Shown piece after piece: positions 7,929-16,130 of a DNA stretch of 64,000 nt. Source of the stretch: Allomuricauda sp. (GTDB taxonomy: Bacteria > Bacteroidota > Bacteroidia > Flavobacteriales > Flavobacteriaceae); assembly GCA_030148335.1 (NCBI GenBank), contig JASBTQ010000007.1:62001-126000 (forward strand), written 5' to 3'. Positions within the stretch are counted from its first letter, which is position 1; the number at the start of each line of letters is the position of its first letter. Made by a program: the position numbers and the translations under genes. The notes below the pieces were generated by a model. That model worked only from the letters and a program-made list of their open reading frames with translations. It had not been told where the DNA came from and made no database searches.

Positions 7929-9047
7929 ATGAAATCAAGAAAAATACTTAAAAATATCCCTTTGGTTATTTCTGGGACCATTTCAATGACTGCAATGTCA
8001 CAAAGTGTGTCTTTTCAAAATGCGGACGGCTTCTTTTCCATAGGCACCCAATCCAACCGGACGGCATCCATAACCTTGGTGGATGTAGACAAAGACGGGG
8101 ACCTGGACGCCCTGGTTGCCAATGGGCGGCATTGGGCGGAACAAAACTACATCTACTACAATGATGGAAAAGGAGGCTTTAAAATGGCACGGCCCATCGG
8201 TAGTCTTCTGGATGCTTCCTATGCCATCAAGTCGGCCGATTTCAACAATGATGGTTTCATGGACATTGCCGTTGCCAATGACAATGTTCCAAATGCACTG
8301 TATTTCGGTACTGAAGACAATAATTTTACGGAGCAACCGTCCTTTGGGGCCATATCGCCATCACGGAACCTTGAAATTGCCGATCTGGACAATGATGGGG
8401 ATGTGGATTTGATCATATCGAACAGAAAGGCCAAAAATGAGCTTTGCTTGAACGACGGGCAAGGCAACTTTACAACGGTTCTCCATTTTGGTGATGGATC
8501 GGACCAAACCATCCAAACATTGGTGACCGATATCAACGATGATGGTCACCAAGACCTGATTACTGCTGAAAGACAGGGCAAGAACAAGATCTATCTCGGT
8601 GATGAAAAGCTGTCATTCACCCAAGTTCTGGAATTTGGCAATGAAAATGTTGAAACGCGTTCCATATCCATTGCCGATATGAACAAGGATGGCTTTCAGG
8701 ACATCGTTACCGGAAATTTAGAGGCAAAAAACACCATTTATTTTGGTGATGAAAGGTTGAGTTTTGACAAAATCCTTGAATTTGGTGAAGAACGCATGAC
8801 CTACTCCATACAAGTTGCCGATCTGGACCAAGATGGCCATATGGATATTGTTGAAGGGAATTCGGAAGGTAGGAATTACGTGTTACTGGGGAAGGACAAT
8901 ATGGAATTTCAAGAAATTGGTCTGCGGGAAGACCTGCAGGACGATACCTATCACATTTCCGTTGGGGATTTGAACAATGATGGATTGTTGGATATTGTAG
9001 AGGCAAATTCCGGAGCTTGGAATTTGTACTACAGGACAAGATTGTGA
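7929..9047 (+). CDS. Secreted FG-GAP/VCBS repeat protein (seven calcium-binding repeats)
   Basis: A protein of 372 residues; the start at 7929 gives a normal Sec signal peptide (MKSRKILKNIPLVISG...), and an upstream in-frame ATG at 7899 adds only ten residues. Seven repeats of the type DxDxDGxxDxxxxN follow, for example 'DVDKDGDLDALVANG', 'DFNNDGFMDIAVAND' and 'DLNNDGLLDIVEANS'. This is the integrin-alpha-like FG-GAP pattern, expected to close into a seven-bladed propeller with a calcium site in each blade loop. Almost the whole mature protein is repeats and no enzyme domain or type IX sorting tail is attached, so a binding or scaffold role outside the cytoplasm is likely. It ends the plus-strand run and is convergent with the FGE gene. 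Confidence 0.85.
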   Translation: MKSRKILKNIPLVISGTISMTAMSQSVSFQNADGFFSIGTQSNRTASITLVDVDKDGDLDALVANGRHWAEQNYIYYNDGKGGFKMARPIGSLLDASYAIKSADFNNDGFMDIAVANDNVPNALYFGTEDNNFTEQPSFGAISPSRNLEIADLDNDGDVDLIISNRKAKNELCLNDGQGNFTTVLHFGDGSDQTIQTLVTDINDDGHQDLITAERQGKNKIYLGDEKLSFTQVLEFGNENVETRSISIADMNKDGFQDIVTGNLEAKNTIYFGDERLSFDKILEFGEERMTYSIQVADLDQDGHMDIVEGNSEGRNYVLLGKDNMEFQEIGLREDLQDDTYHISVGDLNNDGLLDIVEANSGAWNLYYRTRL

Positions 9048-9379
9048 AAAGGCCAGATTTATGAGGAAATAGTATTGGACCAGATGTTGCACTTCCTCTA
9101 TTTGTTCTTACAAACAAAACTAGCTTGTGAGAGATAGTTTTTTTATAACGCACCGAACGCTACACCTTTTATATGGTTTTTGATGATATCAAATGAAGGC
9201 AATTAAAATGAAAATCATCATCTATAAAGCAGTAGCATATTCAGGGTCAATACCTTATGGATGATTTACTGATATGGCCTATCAATTTTTGGGCACGATT
9301 ATTTTGATAATCCCCCATATTTGGGCTTCGACAAATATGCAAATTCATTAGGTCCAAGTTTGTCCGGAACCCATGCTTT
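9048..9379. other. Convergent intergenic region
   Basis: A 332-bp AT-rich stretch between the 3' ends of the FG-GAP gene and the FGE gene. It contains an inverted repeat TTTGAT-GAT-ATCAAA (9179-9193) but no clear GC-rich terminator stem. I see no gene in it. Confidence 0.5.
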
Positions 9380-10471
9380 CTAATGCGTATCAGGTGTCAA
9401 AACCGTTCTAAATCCCAAATGTTCCATTCCGGAATCGGGACTGGTGGCCATCCGTGCCGATATTCGATAGCTTGCACAGTAGGAAGCACTGCATAGGAAC
9501 GACCCTCCCTTGATCACTTTTTCCTCTACATACGGGTTGCTCGAATTGAAAGCACTCGTTGCTCCCTTCGGATTTTGGGCAGTCTCTCCATTGGAAGCCA
9601 ATTCTTTATAGTAATTGGTGTTGTACCAATCACTGGTCCATTCCCAGACGTTTCCGGCCATATCATAAAGGCCAAAATCATTTTTGGGGTAGCTCATCAC
9701 GGGAGCGGTACGCTCAAAACCGTCGTCCATGATATTTTCCACGGGAAACTCACCTTCCCATGTATTGGCTTGGGAACTCAACATGGAAACATCACTGCCC
9801 CAAAAAAACAGTTCATCCTTTCTTCCTGAGCGTGCCGCATATTCCCATTCGGCCTCGGTAGGCAATCTACTGCCCGCCCATTTGCAATAGGCCTGGGCAT
9901 CCTCAAATGCAATGTGCACCACAGGCTCGTTCTCTTTGCCAACAATGTCCGTCCCTGGTCCATTGGGATGCTTCCAATCTGCCCCTATCTTCCACTCCCA
10001 CCACTGTGAATAGTCGTACAAATTGGGGACACTGGATTTGGTCTTTTTGAACACGAGCGATCCTGGTTGCAAAATGGAGTCATGGGGCTTTGGTGTGCCC
10101 TGGGGCAACTGCTTCTTCATTTCCTCCCAATCAATTTCCCGCTCGGCCACGGTTACATACCCCGTTTCTTCCACAAACTTTGCGAACTGGGCATTGGTCA
10201 CTTCATGGATGTCCATGAAAAAGCCATCCACTCGCACCCTATGGGCCGGTTTTTCATGCATCATGGCCATCTTGTCTTGGGGCACTGCTCCCTGTACAAA
10301 TTCTCCGCCCGGTATCCAGACCATACCCTCCGGTGATTCGATGGGAGGTTTTTGAGGGCTTTCAATGCTGGGCTTATCGGCTGCTTTCTCCAATTGCTCT
10401 GTTTTGGGTTTACAACCAAACAGCAATATGAAAAATGAACAATAAATAAGTATTATAGGCTTCGAAATCAT
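9380..10471 (-). CDS. Formylglycine-generating enzyme (sulfatase-modifying factor) lipoprotein
   Basis: A protein of about 363 residues from the start MISKPIILIYC, which gives a lipoprotein signal with lipobox 'LLFGC'. The body is an FGE-sulfatase domain ('GMVWIPGGEFVQG', 'VTNAQFAKFVEETGYVT', 'RLPTEAEWEYAAR', 'NVWEWTSDWY'). The decisive feature is 'KGGSFLCSASYCASYR' near the C-terminus, with both cysteines of the copper-dependent active site (C-x4-C) that is present in genuine FGE and missing in most relatives. It should oxidise the Cys of the CxPSR motif in sulfatases to formylglycine. It is third in a minus-strand operon after two sulfatases that need this modification and faces three more across the divergent promoter. 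Its predicted export suggests maturation in the periplasm. Confidence 0.92.
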   Translation of the reverse strand: MISKPIILIYCSFFILLFGCKPKTEQLEKAADKPSIESPQKPPIESPEGMVWIPGGEFVQGAVPQDKMAMMHEKPAHRVRVDGFFMDIHEVTNAQFAKFVEETGYVTVAEREIDWEEMKKQLPQGTPKPHDSILQPGSLVFKKTKSSVPNLYDYSQWWEWKIGADWKHPNGPGTDIVGKENEPVVHIAFEDAQAYCKWAGSRLPTEAEWEYAARSGRKDELFFWGSDVSMLSSQANTWEGEFPVENIMDDGFERTAPVMSYPKNDFGLYDMAGNVWEWTSDWYNTNYYKELASNGETAQNPKGATSAFNSSNPYVEEKVIKGGSFLCSASYCASYRISARMATSPDSGMEHLGFRTVLTPDTH

Positions 10472-10537
10472 TTGATTTGTTTTAAGGCAGTTCAATTTCC
10501 TTCTTTTTGTAAATAACTTGTCACTAAAAAAGAGAAA

Positions 10538-12196
10538 TTAATTCCCCCTGCTTTTCATGTATTCTTCGAACATTTTTGCTCTCTTCTCGGGAGAGATTTT
10601 CCAATACTCGATCAACGGATTGTCCTTTACTTTCTCGTGATACTCCTCGATGAACTGTTGGTTCAGGGAATCGTTGTCCATATATTTCTCCCTAAGATTT
10701 TCAAGATCTTTGTGCAGTTTTTCTTGAACGTCCGCATACTGTGGGTCACCATAGACATTGTTCATTTCACTGGGATCCTTTTTGAGGTCGTACAGTTCCC
10801 ATTTATCAAGGTCGTAATAAAAATGAATCAACTTATACCTATCGGTGGTAATTCCATAATGCCGCCTCACATCATGCTCGGAGGGGTGCTCATAATAATG
10901 GTAATAATGGGCATTTCTCCAATCCCCGGGAGTATTGCCCTCAAAGATGGGTACCAGGCTCCTGCCTTGCATATTGCTGGGAATATCGGTTTGTGCAATA
11001 TCCAGAAACGTCTCGGCAAAATCGATATTGGACACCAAATCCGTATTGACCGTCCCAGGTTTTACCTTACCCGGCCACTTGACCAATAGTGGGGTTCGCA
11101 ATGATTCCTTGTACATCCATCTTTTATCGAACCAGCCGTGCTCGCCCAAATAGAACCCTTGGTCTGAAGTGTATATGACAATGGTGTTCTCATCCAGACC
11201 TGCTTTTTTCAAATAGTCCAGGACCTGTCCAACACCCTTGTCCACACCGGCAACACTCGCCAAGTAATCTTTCATGTACCGTTGATACTTGAAACGCGTC
11301 AGGTCATCACCCGTTGGCTTTTTGTTGTTGTACTTTTCATTGATGGGACCATAGATGGAGTCCCATACTTTTTGTTGTTCCTCGGTAAAACCAGCCTGTG
11401 GTTGGTCGGTGATTTTAAGGTCTTGCCCCATTTTCATGGCTTCGGAAATGGACATATAGTTCATCCCTGCCACCTCACGGTTTCCGGAATAGTCATCGAA
11501 CAAGGTTTCAGGTTCAGGAATTTCCACATTCTCGTACATGCCCAGTTCATTGGGGCCAGGCTGCCAGGGCCTGTGAGGGGATTTATGTCCCAAGAACAGC
11601 ATAAATGGCCTATCTTCGGATTTTACGGAATCCATCCATTTGATGGCCTTATCCGTAATGATCTGGGTGGTATAGCCTTCGAGTTCGTACTGCCCCTCTT
11701 TATTAATGAAAACGGGATTGTAGTAAGACCCCTGGCCCGGTAAAATGTCGATGTAATCAAATCCTTTGGAGGGTGTATCGCCCAAGTGCAATTTTCCCAG
11801 CACCCCGGTTTTATATCCTGCCTGTTGCAAGAGTTCTCCGAAGGTCTGTTGGTCAAAATCGAACTTGGATCCAATAGTATTGTCGATGAACCCGTTCAAA
11901 TGACTGTATTTGCCCGTGAGAATGGCCGCCCTTGAAGGACCACATATCGAGTTTGTCACCAGGCAATTCTCAAACAACATCCCTTCTTTGGCAATCCGGT
12001 CAATATTTGGCGTGGGGGCCACTTCAGCCAATCTTCCCCCGTATGCACTGATGGCCTGGTAGGCATGGTCATCGCTTATGATGAAGACAATGTTGGGTCT
12101 TTTTTTATTTTCTTCCGGTTGATCTACTTTTTTCTTGTCCTCCCCTTTGCAGGAAACAAGAATGAGGCACCCAAGGAACAGGTATAAACTTTTCAT
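10538..12196 (-). CDS. S1-family sulfatase lipoprotein
   Basis: A protein of 552 residues with a lipoprotein signal ('LFLGCLILVSCKGED', Cys 16). The alkaline-phosphatase-like sulfatase fold is clear: 'RPNIVFIISDDHAYQ' holds the first metal Asp pair, 'CGPSRAAILTG' is the formylglycine motif (Cys 85), 'GVLGKLHLGD' carries the catalytic Lys/His, and 'VIYTSDQGFYLGEHGW' completes the metal site. The C-terminal subdomain is of the type seen in N-acetylglucosamine-6-sulfatase-like and related exo-sulfatases ('YYDLDKWELYDLKKDPSEM'). It removes sulfate esters from a glycan in the periplasm or at the cell surface. It lies 65 bp after another sulfatase and upstream of the FGE gene on the same strand. 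Confidence 0.92.
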   Translation of the reverse strand: MKSLYLFLGCLILVSCKGEDKKKVDQPEENKKRPNIVFIISDDHAYQAISAYGGRLAEVAPTPNIDRIAKEGMLFENCLVTNSICGPSRAAILTGKYSHLNGFIDNTIGSKFDFDQQTFGELLQQAGYKTGVLGKLHLGDTPSKGFDYIDILPGQGSYYNPVFINKEGQYELEGYTTQIITDKAIKWMDSVKSEDRPFMLFLGHKSPHRPWQPGPNELGMYENVEIPEPETLFDDYSGNREVAGMNYMSISEAMKMGQDLKITDQPQAGFTEEQQKVWDSIYGPINEKYNNKKPTGDDLTRFKYQRYMKDYLASVAGVDKGVGQVLDYLKKAGLDENTIVIYTSDQGFYLGEHGWFDKRWMYKESLRTPLLVKWPGKVKPGTVNTDLVSNIDFAETFLDIAQTDIPSNMQGRSLVPIFEGNTPGDWRNAHYYHYYEHPSEHDVRRHYGITTDRYKLIHFYYDLDKWELYDLKKDPSEMNNVYGDPQYADVQEKLHKDLENLREKYMDNDSLNQQFIEEYHEKVKDNPLIEYWKISPEKRAKMFEEYMKSRGN

Positions 12197-12261
12197 TTGA
12201 TTTGATTTTAATTTTACAAAATGTATGGCCTTTTCTTTCCTCTAAAATAGAGATATTACAT

Positions 12262-13995
12262 TTAGTTGAATTGATATATTAATTCTGAGGGTCTATATCC
12301 AATGCGCTGTGAATTGACTTGTATGGTCTGTCCTTTCTTGAGCGGTACCGTACCACCGGTATATACCTTCCAAGGTTTGGGGACCTCGACGGTGGTCTTT
12401 CCATTCTGTGGCATCAGATAAAAAAAGTCCCAAGTCTTTATGGGCCTTACAAGGGTCGTGTCCTTGACCTCCCCATCAAATATGCGATACCCAATTGAGG
12501 CACCTTTCATACTATTGGATAAGCTGACCCCATCCTTTTCCTTTTTCACCTTCGCCCGTTCAGTAATCGGTGGCTCCCCTTTTCCCTTCCACCAATCCTC
12601 AAGGACCATTTCTTTTTCAGGGACCTCGGCCACATCCCCAACGTCCTTCAACCATTGGAACAATACTTCTTTCAGTTCCGCTTTCTTTTTTTGATAAGCC
12701 GGTTCTTCGGCCAAATTATGCACCTCATCAGGGTCTTTTGACGTATAGTACAGCTCCTCTTGTGGTTTGGGGGCTTCGAACCAATCCAAAAGATAGGGAT
12801 TCTTTATTTGCCCTGCATCCTTCATGGAGAGAATTTCTTTCATGCTGGGCATTTGTGACCTATAAGCCAGATCTTGGTATTTGGGGAGTTCGGGGTGGAA
12901 GTTATAGACATACCTAAAGGTGCCGTCACTCACGGAGCGGACACGATCGTAGTGATTGGCCATTCGGTCCCTTGCCGCAAATACATAGTTGTTCTTTTCG
13001 CTACTGGAACTTGGCCCCAAAAAAGCATTGCCCTGCAAGTATTCCGGGATATCGGCCCCAGCTATGGACAACATACTGGGCGCAAAATCTATGGAACTGA
13101 TCAGGTCATTGTTGACCGTTCCGGCAAATTTGCCCTTGGGATATTTCACAATGAAAGGAATGTGGGTGCCACGCTCCAATATTTCCCGTTTCATCCAAGG
13201 CAGGTTACCACCATGATCACTATAGAAAATCACATAGCTGTCGTCATAGACCCCATCCCTTTTGAGTTGGGCCACCACCTCGCCCATGTCACTGTCCATT
13301 TGTTCAACCCTGGTATAGAGGGCTGCCTTGTCATGCCTCATTTGTTCCGTATTTTCATAGTAGAGGGGCAAGACCATTTCATTTGGATCATGGTATAGCG
13401 AATCGGGCGGGGATATGATCTGTGATTCATGGGAAATGGCAAGGTTGAAGACGCTGAAAAACGGTTGTCCCGGTTCCCTGTTTTGATAGGTGGCCCCGAC
13501 ACTGCTCTCGTCCCATACGGTCACCGGCTCTTCAAACTGGTAATCTTCCTTGGCGTTATTGGAGGTATAGTATCCAACTTTCCTGAGATATTCGGGAAAG
13601 GCCCTGACCTCTTCGGGAAGCACGGCGGAATACCCAGGGACACCCTCGGGCATGAGCTTCGGATTATTCTTGGTCCGCATGTGCGGCGTGCCGATGGATA
13701 TTTGGTTCATTCCAGTGATGATGGAAGAACGGCTCGGCGCACAGACGCCGGCAGTGGTATACACTCGGGTGTAGCGTACACCTTCCTGCGCAAGGGCATC
13801 TATATTCGGTGTGTGTACTGTGGCATCACCGTAGGACCCCACATAGGGGGAAATGTCCTCGCAAACAATCCAGATTATATTGGCTTTATCCTGTGCATAG
13901 GCGAACGCACAGCCCAGTACAAAAAATAGCATAGCTTTTATATGGAATTGCCTATCAGGCTTAAAAAAAGAGCAATAATTTTTAGTGGTAAACAT
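12262..13995 (-). CDS. S1-family sulfatase, heparan N-sulfatase-like
   Basis: Up to 577 residues. An exported start is either the long n-region form or MLFFVLGCAFAYAQ at 13932 (556 residues). 'ANIIWIVCEDISPYVGSYG' is the N-terminal metal strand, 'CAPSRSSIITGM' is the formylglycine motif (Cys 85 of the long form), and 'IFYSDHGGNLPWMKREI' is the second metal motif. 'TNNAKEDYQ' and 'TPHMRT' are typical of the N-sulfoglucosamine sulfohydrolase-like group (S1_8 in sulfatase nomenclature, from memory). In marine Bacteroidota such enzymes act on sulfated algal glycans as well as on heparan-like substrates. It is first in the minus arm of the PUL, divergent from the ECF sigma gene, with an inverted repeat in the shared promoter region. 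Confidence 0.9.
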   Translation of the reverse strand: MFTTKNYCSFFKPDRQFHIKAMLFFVLGCAFAYAQDKANIIWIVCEDISPYVGSYGDATVHTPNIDALAQEGVRYTRVYTTAGVCAPSRSSIITGMNQISIGTPHMRTKNNPKLMPEGVPGYSAVLPEEVRAFPEYLRKVGYYTSNNAKEDYQFEEPVTVWDESSVGATYQNREPGQPFFSVFNLAISHESQIISPPDSLYHDPNEMVLPLYYENTEQMRHDKAALYTRVEQMDSDMGEVVAQLKRDGVYDDSYVIFYSDHGGNLPWMKREILERGTHIPFIVKYPKGKFAGTVNNDLISSIDFAPSMLSIAGADIPEYLQGNAFLGPSSSSEKNNYVFAARDRMANHYDRVRSVSDGTFRYVYNFHPELPKYQDLAYRSQMPSMKEILSMKDAGQIKNPYLLDWFEAPKPQEELYYTSKDPDEVHNLAEEPAYQKKKAELKEVLFQWLKDVGDVAEVPEKEMVLEDWWKGKGEPPITERAKVKKEKDGVSLSNSMKGASIGYRIFDGEVKDTTLVRPIKTWDFFYLMPQNGKTTVEVPKPWKVYTGGTVPLKKGQTIQVNSQRIGYRPSELIYQFN

Positions 13996-14067
13996 TTGGC
14001 CAGTTTATAATGGTTTCACTTCTAAGAGCATCCAACCTCCACCATATAGACATCATTACATGAATAT

Positions 14068-14092
14068 TTTCCAACACTGTTTATGTTGGAAA
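14068..14092. promoter_or_regulatory. Perfect 9-bp inverted repeat in the divergent PUL promoter region
   Basis: TTTCCAACA and TGTTGGAAA flank a 7-bp spacer. The element sits in the 270-bp region between the divergent sulfatase (minus) and ECF sigma (plus) genes, 73 bp before the sulfatase start. No T-run follows on either strand, so an operator is more likely than a terminator. It could let one regulator control both arms of the locus. Confidence 0.5.
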
Positions 14093-14166
14093 GCCCTTAT
14101 TGTAAACAGGGTCAGAAGGGCAAAATCAATTTATGGCCAGAAATTAACAATTATTTAAAATTTTTA

Positions 14167-14174
14167 TATATTTG
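14167..14174 (+). promoter_or_regulatory. Candidate Bacteroidota -7 promoter element upstream of the ECF sigma gene
   Basis: TATATTTG fits the TAnnTTTG consensus of the main Bacteroidota sigma factor and lies 91 bp before the ATG at 14266. The expected -33 element is weak here (AT-rich TTAACAA region), so the call is tentative. Confidence 0.35.
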
Positions 14175-14265
14175 GGTTCAGGTACTCAAAAAAACAGCTC
14201 AAAATTAGCAATATCATAATCTTTGATAGTCTCTAATTTTTGGATAACTAATCTCAACCCGATCA

Positions 14266-14862
14266 ATGCTCCGAAAAAAACATCGTACGGAAGTCATCTT
14301 GGATCCCCACCAAAAGGCGTTGGAGCAGTTGGGCAATGGAGACCTCAATGCCCTGGGATATCTATACGATCAGTTTGCGGACGAGCTTTTTGAAATTGGG
14401 ACCAAATACATCACAGATCAATGTTGGATCGAGGACCAGATCCATGATCTTTTTCTAGACCTCTACAAGGCCAGGCATACCGTTTCAGGTATCAGAAATA
14501 TACAGGCTTACCTGACCACATCACTTAAGCGAAGGCTGTACAAGAAAAACAAATCAAGGGAATTGGTGGTCGATGAAGAGAGTTTCAAAAACTTATTGGC
14601 GAACAGCAAGGACCATATCGATACGTCCAAAGAATCCCAATGGATAGAGCGGGAAGGGTTTGAATCCTTGAGACAAGGACTAAGGACCGCAATGGAATCG
14701 CTCACCGTCCATCAGCAGAACGCCCTCCACTTAAGGTACGTGGAGAATAAATCCTATCACGAGATTGCACAACACATGGATGTTTCGCCTGCTTCCGCAC
14801 GCACACTTCTTTATCGCAGCATCAAGATACTGAGGGAAAAAGTGCAATTACTACTTTTCTAA
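14266..14862 (+). CDS. ECF sigma factor of a PUL trans-envelope switch
   Basis: A protein of 198 residues with the usual ECF layout. Region 2 is about 20-90 ('ALGYLYDQFADELFEIG', 'WIEDQIHDLFLDLYKARH') and region 4 about 130-190 ('LTVHQQNALHLRYVENKSY' and 'EIAQHMDVSPASARTLLYRS'). It belongs to the FecI/RpoE-like sigma factors of Bacteroidota that are paired with a FecR anti-sigma factor. A FecR gene follows 101 bp downstream, and the SusC beyond it carries an STN domain, so import of the glycan should release this sigma factor. Likely targets are susC onward and perhaps the divergent sulfatases. Confidence 0.9.
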   Translation: MLRKKHRTEVILDPHQKALEQLGNGDLNALGYLYDQFADELFEIGTKYITDQCWIEDQIHDLFLDLYKARHTVSGIRNIQAYLTTSLKRRLYKKNKSRELVVDEESFKNLLANSKDHIDTSKESQWIEREGFESLRQGLRTAMESLTVHQQNALHLRYVENKSYHEIAQHMDVSPASARTLLYRSIKILREKVQLLLF

Positions 14863-14963
14863 AAAAATAAAAAATTCATTTTTTTTGTCTATAACCAGAT
14901 GGCTATGGACTCTTAACCATACAAGGGCACAATTTTGAACTGCCCTTCGAAGAATAGTATCTT

Positions 14964-16004
14964 ATGGATCAAGACCCAAAACAAAAATGGGACAGTGTCA
15001 GGAAAACCCAATTGAGGGATAAAATCCTCGCCTCGGCCGCCAGTGAAAAAAAGAACTGGGAGCGACGTAGGCGCAAACGCATTTATATAGGGGCCGTTGC
15101 GGCAGTGGTACCGCTTTTGGTAGCTCTCGGGCTATTCTTCAAGCAGCCTTCCGAGCCCTCTTTGGATGATTTTGTGAAGGATATGTCCACCGATGAGCCC
15201 ATCGCCACTGATAAGGTAACGGTCATTTTCAATGAAGGCGAAACAGTGGCCATGGAAGAGGATGAAAGCCAGGTGGAATATTCGGCCACGGGTTCCAAGG
15301 TTCAATTGGGCTCTGGCCAAAATGTGGAACAACAGACCATGAAAGGGGATAAACCAGTGTTCAACACTGTTTTGGTGCCCTATGGCAAACGCACCTTCCT
15401 TAAACTTTCAGATGGAACAAAAGTCTGGGTAAACTCAGGTTCCAAGATGGTCTTCCCTGCTGTCTTTAAGGGGAAAAAGAGAGAGGTGTTTTTGGAAGGC
15501 GAGGCCATTTTTGAGGTTGCGCACAACAAGAAAATGCCTTTTTTGGTCAAATCAAAAAATCAAGAAATAGAAGTATTGGGGACCGTTTTCAACGTTTCCC
15601 ATTATTCCGAGGATAGTCTGATGCAAACGGTATTGAAGTCGGGAAGTATCCGAATCACCTACCAAGAGGATCCTGGGAAGAGCTTTCTCATCAAGCCGGG
15701 CACCCTTTCCAGTTTTGACAGAAACTCCAAGAAGGTGGGTACCGAAAAGGTAAATCCAGATGATTACTTTTCGTGGAGGAACGGGTTTCTTACCCTTAAC
15801 AAAAGTAGCCTGGGCGAAATCGCATCCAGACTTTCAAGATATTACAATCAGGATATCCAGATACAATCCCCTGAATTGAGAAAGCTGTCCTTTTCAGGAA
15901 GGCTGGACCTATCCGAAGATCTGCACCAAGTATTGCAGACCATCAAAAAGACAACAGACTTTGAGATGAGCGAAGAAAACCAGAAAATCATTTTAACCCA
16001 ATAA
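14964..16004 (+). CDS. FecR-family anti-sigma factor
   Basis: An inner-membrane protein of 346 residues. A short cytoplasmic part (1-35) that would hold the sigma factor is followed by one membrane helix ('IYIGAVAAVVPLLVALGLFF', about 36-55). A periplasmic FecR domain covers about 125-225 ('VPYGKRTFLKLSDGTKVWVNSGSK', 'EGEAIFEVAHNKKMPF') and a DUF4974-type domain the C-terminus ('FLTLNKSSLGEIASRLSRYYN', 'LSFSGRLDLSEDLHQVLQT'), which contacts the STN domain of SusC. It passes the substrate signal from the outer membrane to the adjacent sigma factor. The residue stretch 60-120 is acidic and probably flexible. It lies between the sigma gene and the 16043-16070 hairpin ahead of susC. Confidence 0.93.
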   Translation: MDQDPKQKWDSVRKTQLRDKILASAASEKKNWERRRRKRIYIGAVAAVVPLLVALGLFFKQPSEPSLDDFVKDMSTDEPIATDKVTVIFNEGETVAMEEDESQVEYSATGSKVQLGSGQNVEQQTMKGDKPVFNTVLVPYGKRTFLKLSDGTKVWVNSGSKMVFPAVFKGKKREVFLEGEAIFEVAHNKKMPFLVKSKNQEIEVLGTVFNVSHYSEDSLMQTVLKSGSIRITYQEDPGKSFLIKPGTLSSFDRNSKKVGTEKVNPDDYFSWRNGFLTLNKSSLGEIASRLSRYYNQDIQIQSPELRKLSFSGRLDLSEDLHQVLQTIKKTTDFEMSEENQKIILTQ

Positions 16005-16042
16005 AACAAACAATGCCAATGAAATAGCTACAAAAAGAAAAA

Positions 16043-16070
16043 GCCAAAGGATGCGCCAACATCCCTTGGC
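16043..16070 (+). promoter_or_regulatory. Strong hairpin between fecR and susC
   Basis: GCCAAAGGATG pairs with CATCCCTTGGC around a 6-nt loop (11 positions, one mismatch). It lies 39 bp after the fecR stop and 60 bp before the susC ATG. No T-run follows directly, so it is more likely an mRNA-processing, stability or attenuation element than a simple terminator. It would help decouple low regulator expression from high susC expression. Confidence 0.55.
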
Positions 16071-16130
16071 ATACTTTGCGTTTCATCGCAAAAAAATTAA
16101 CGACAAAACTATTAACTGAACAACAAAACT

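Noticed and set aside
9179..9193. TTTGAT-GAT-ATCAAA as a Crp/Fnr-type operator
   Set aside because: Sits in a convergent 3' region with no promoter to control, and the 3-bp spacer is unlike that family's sites.
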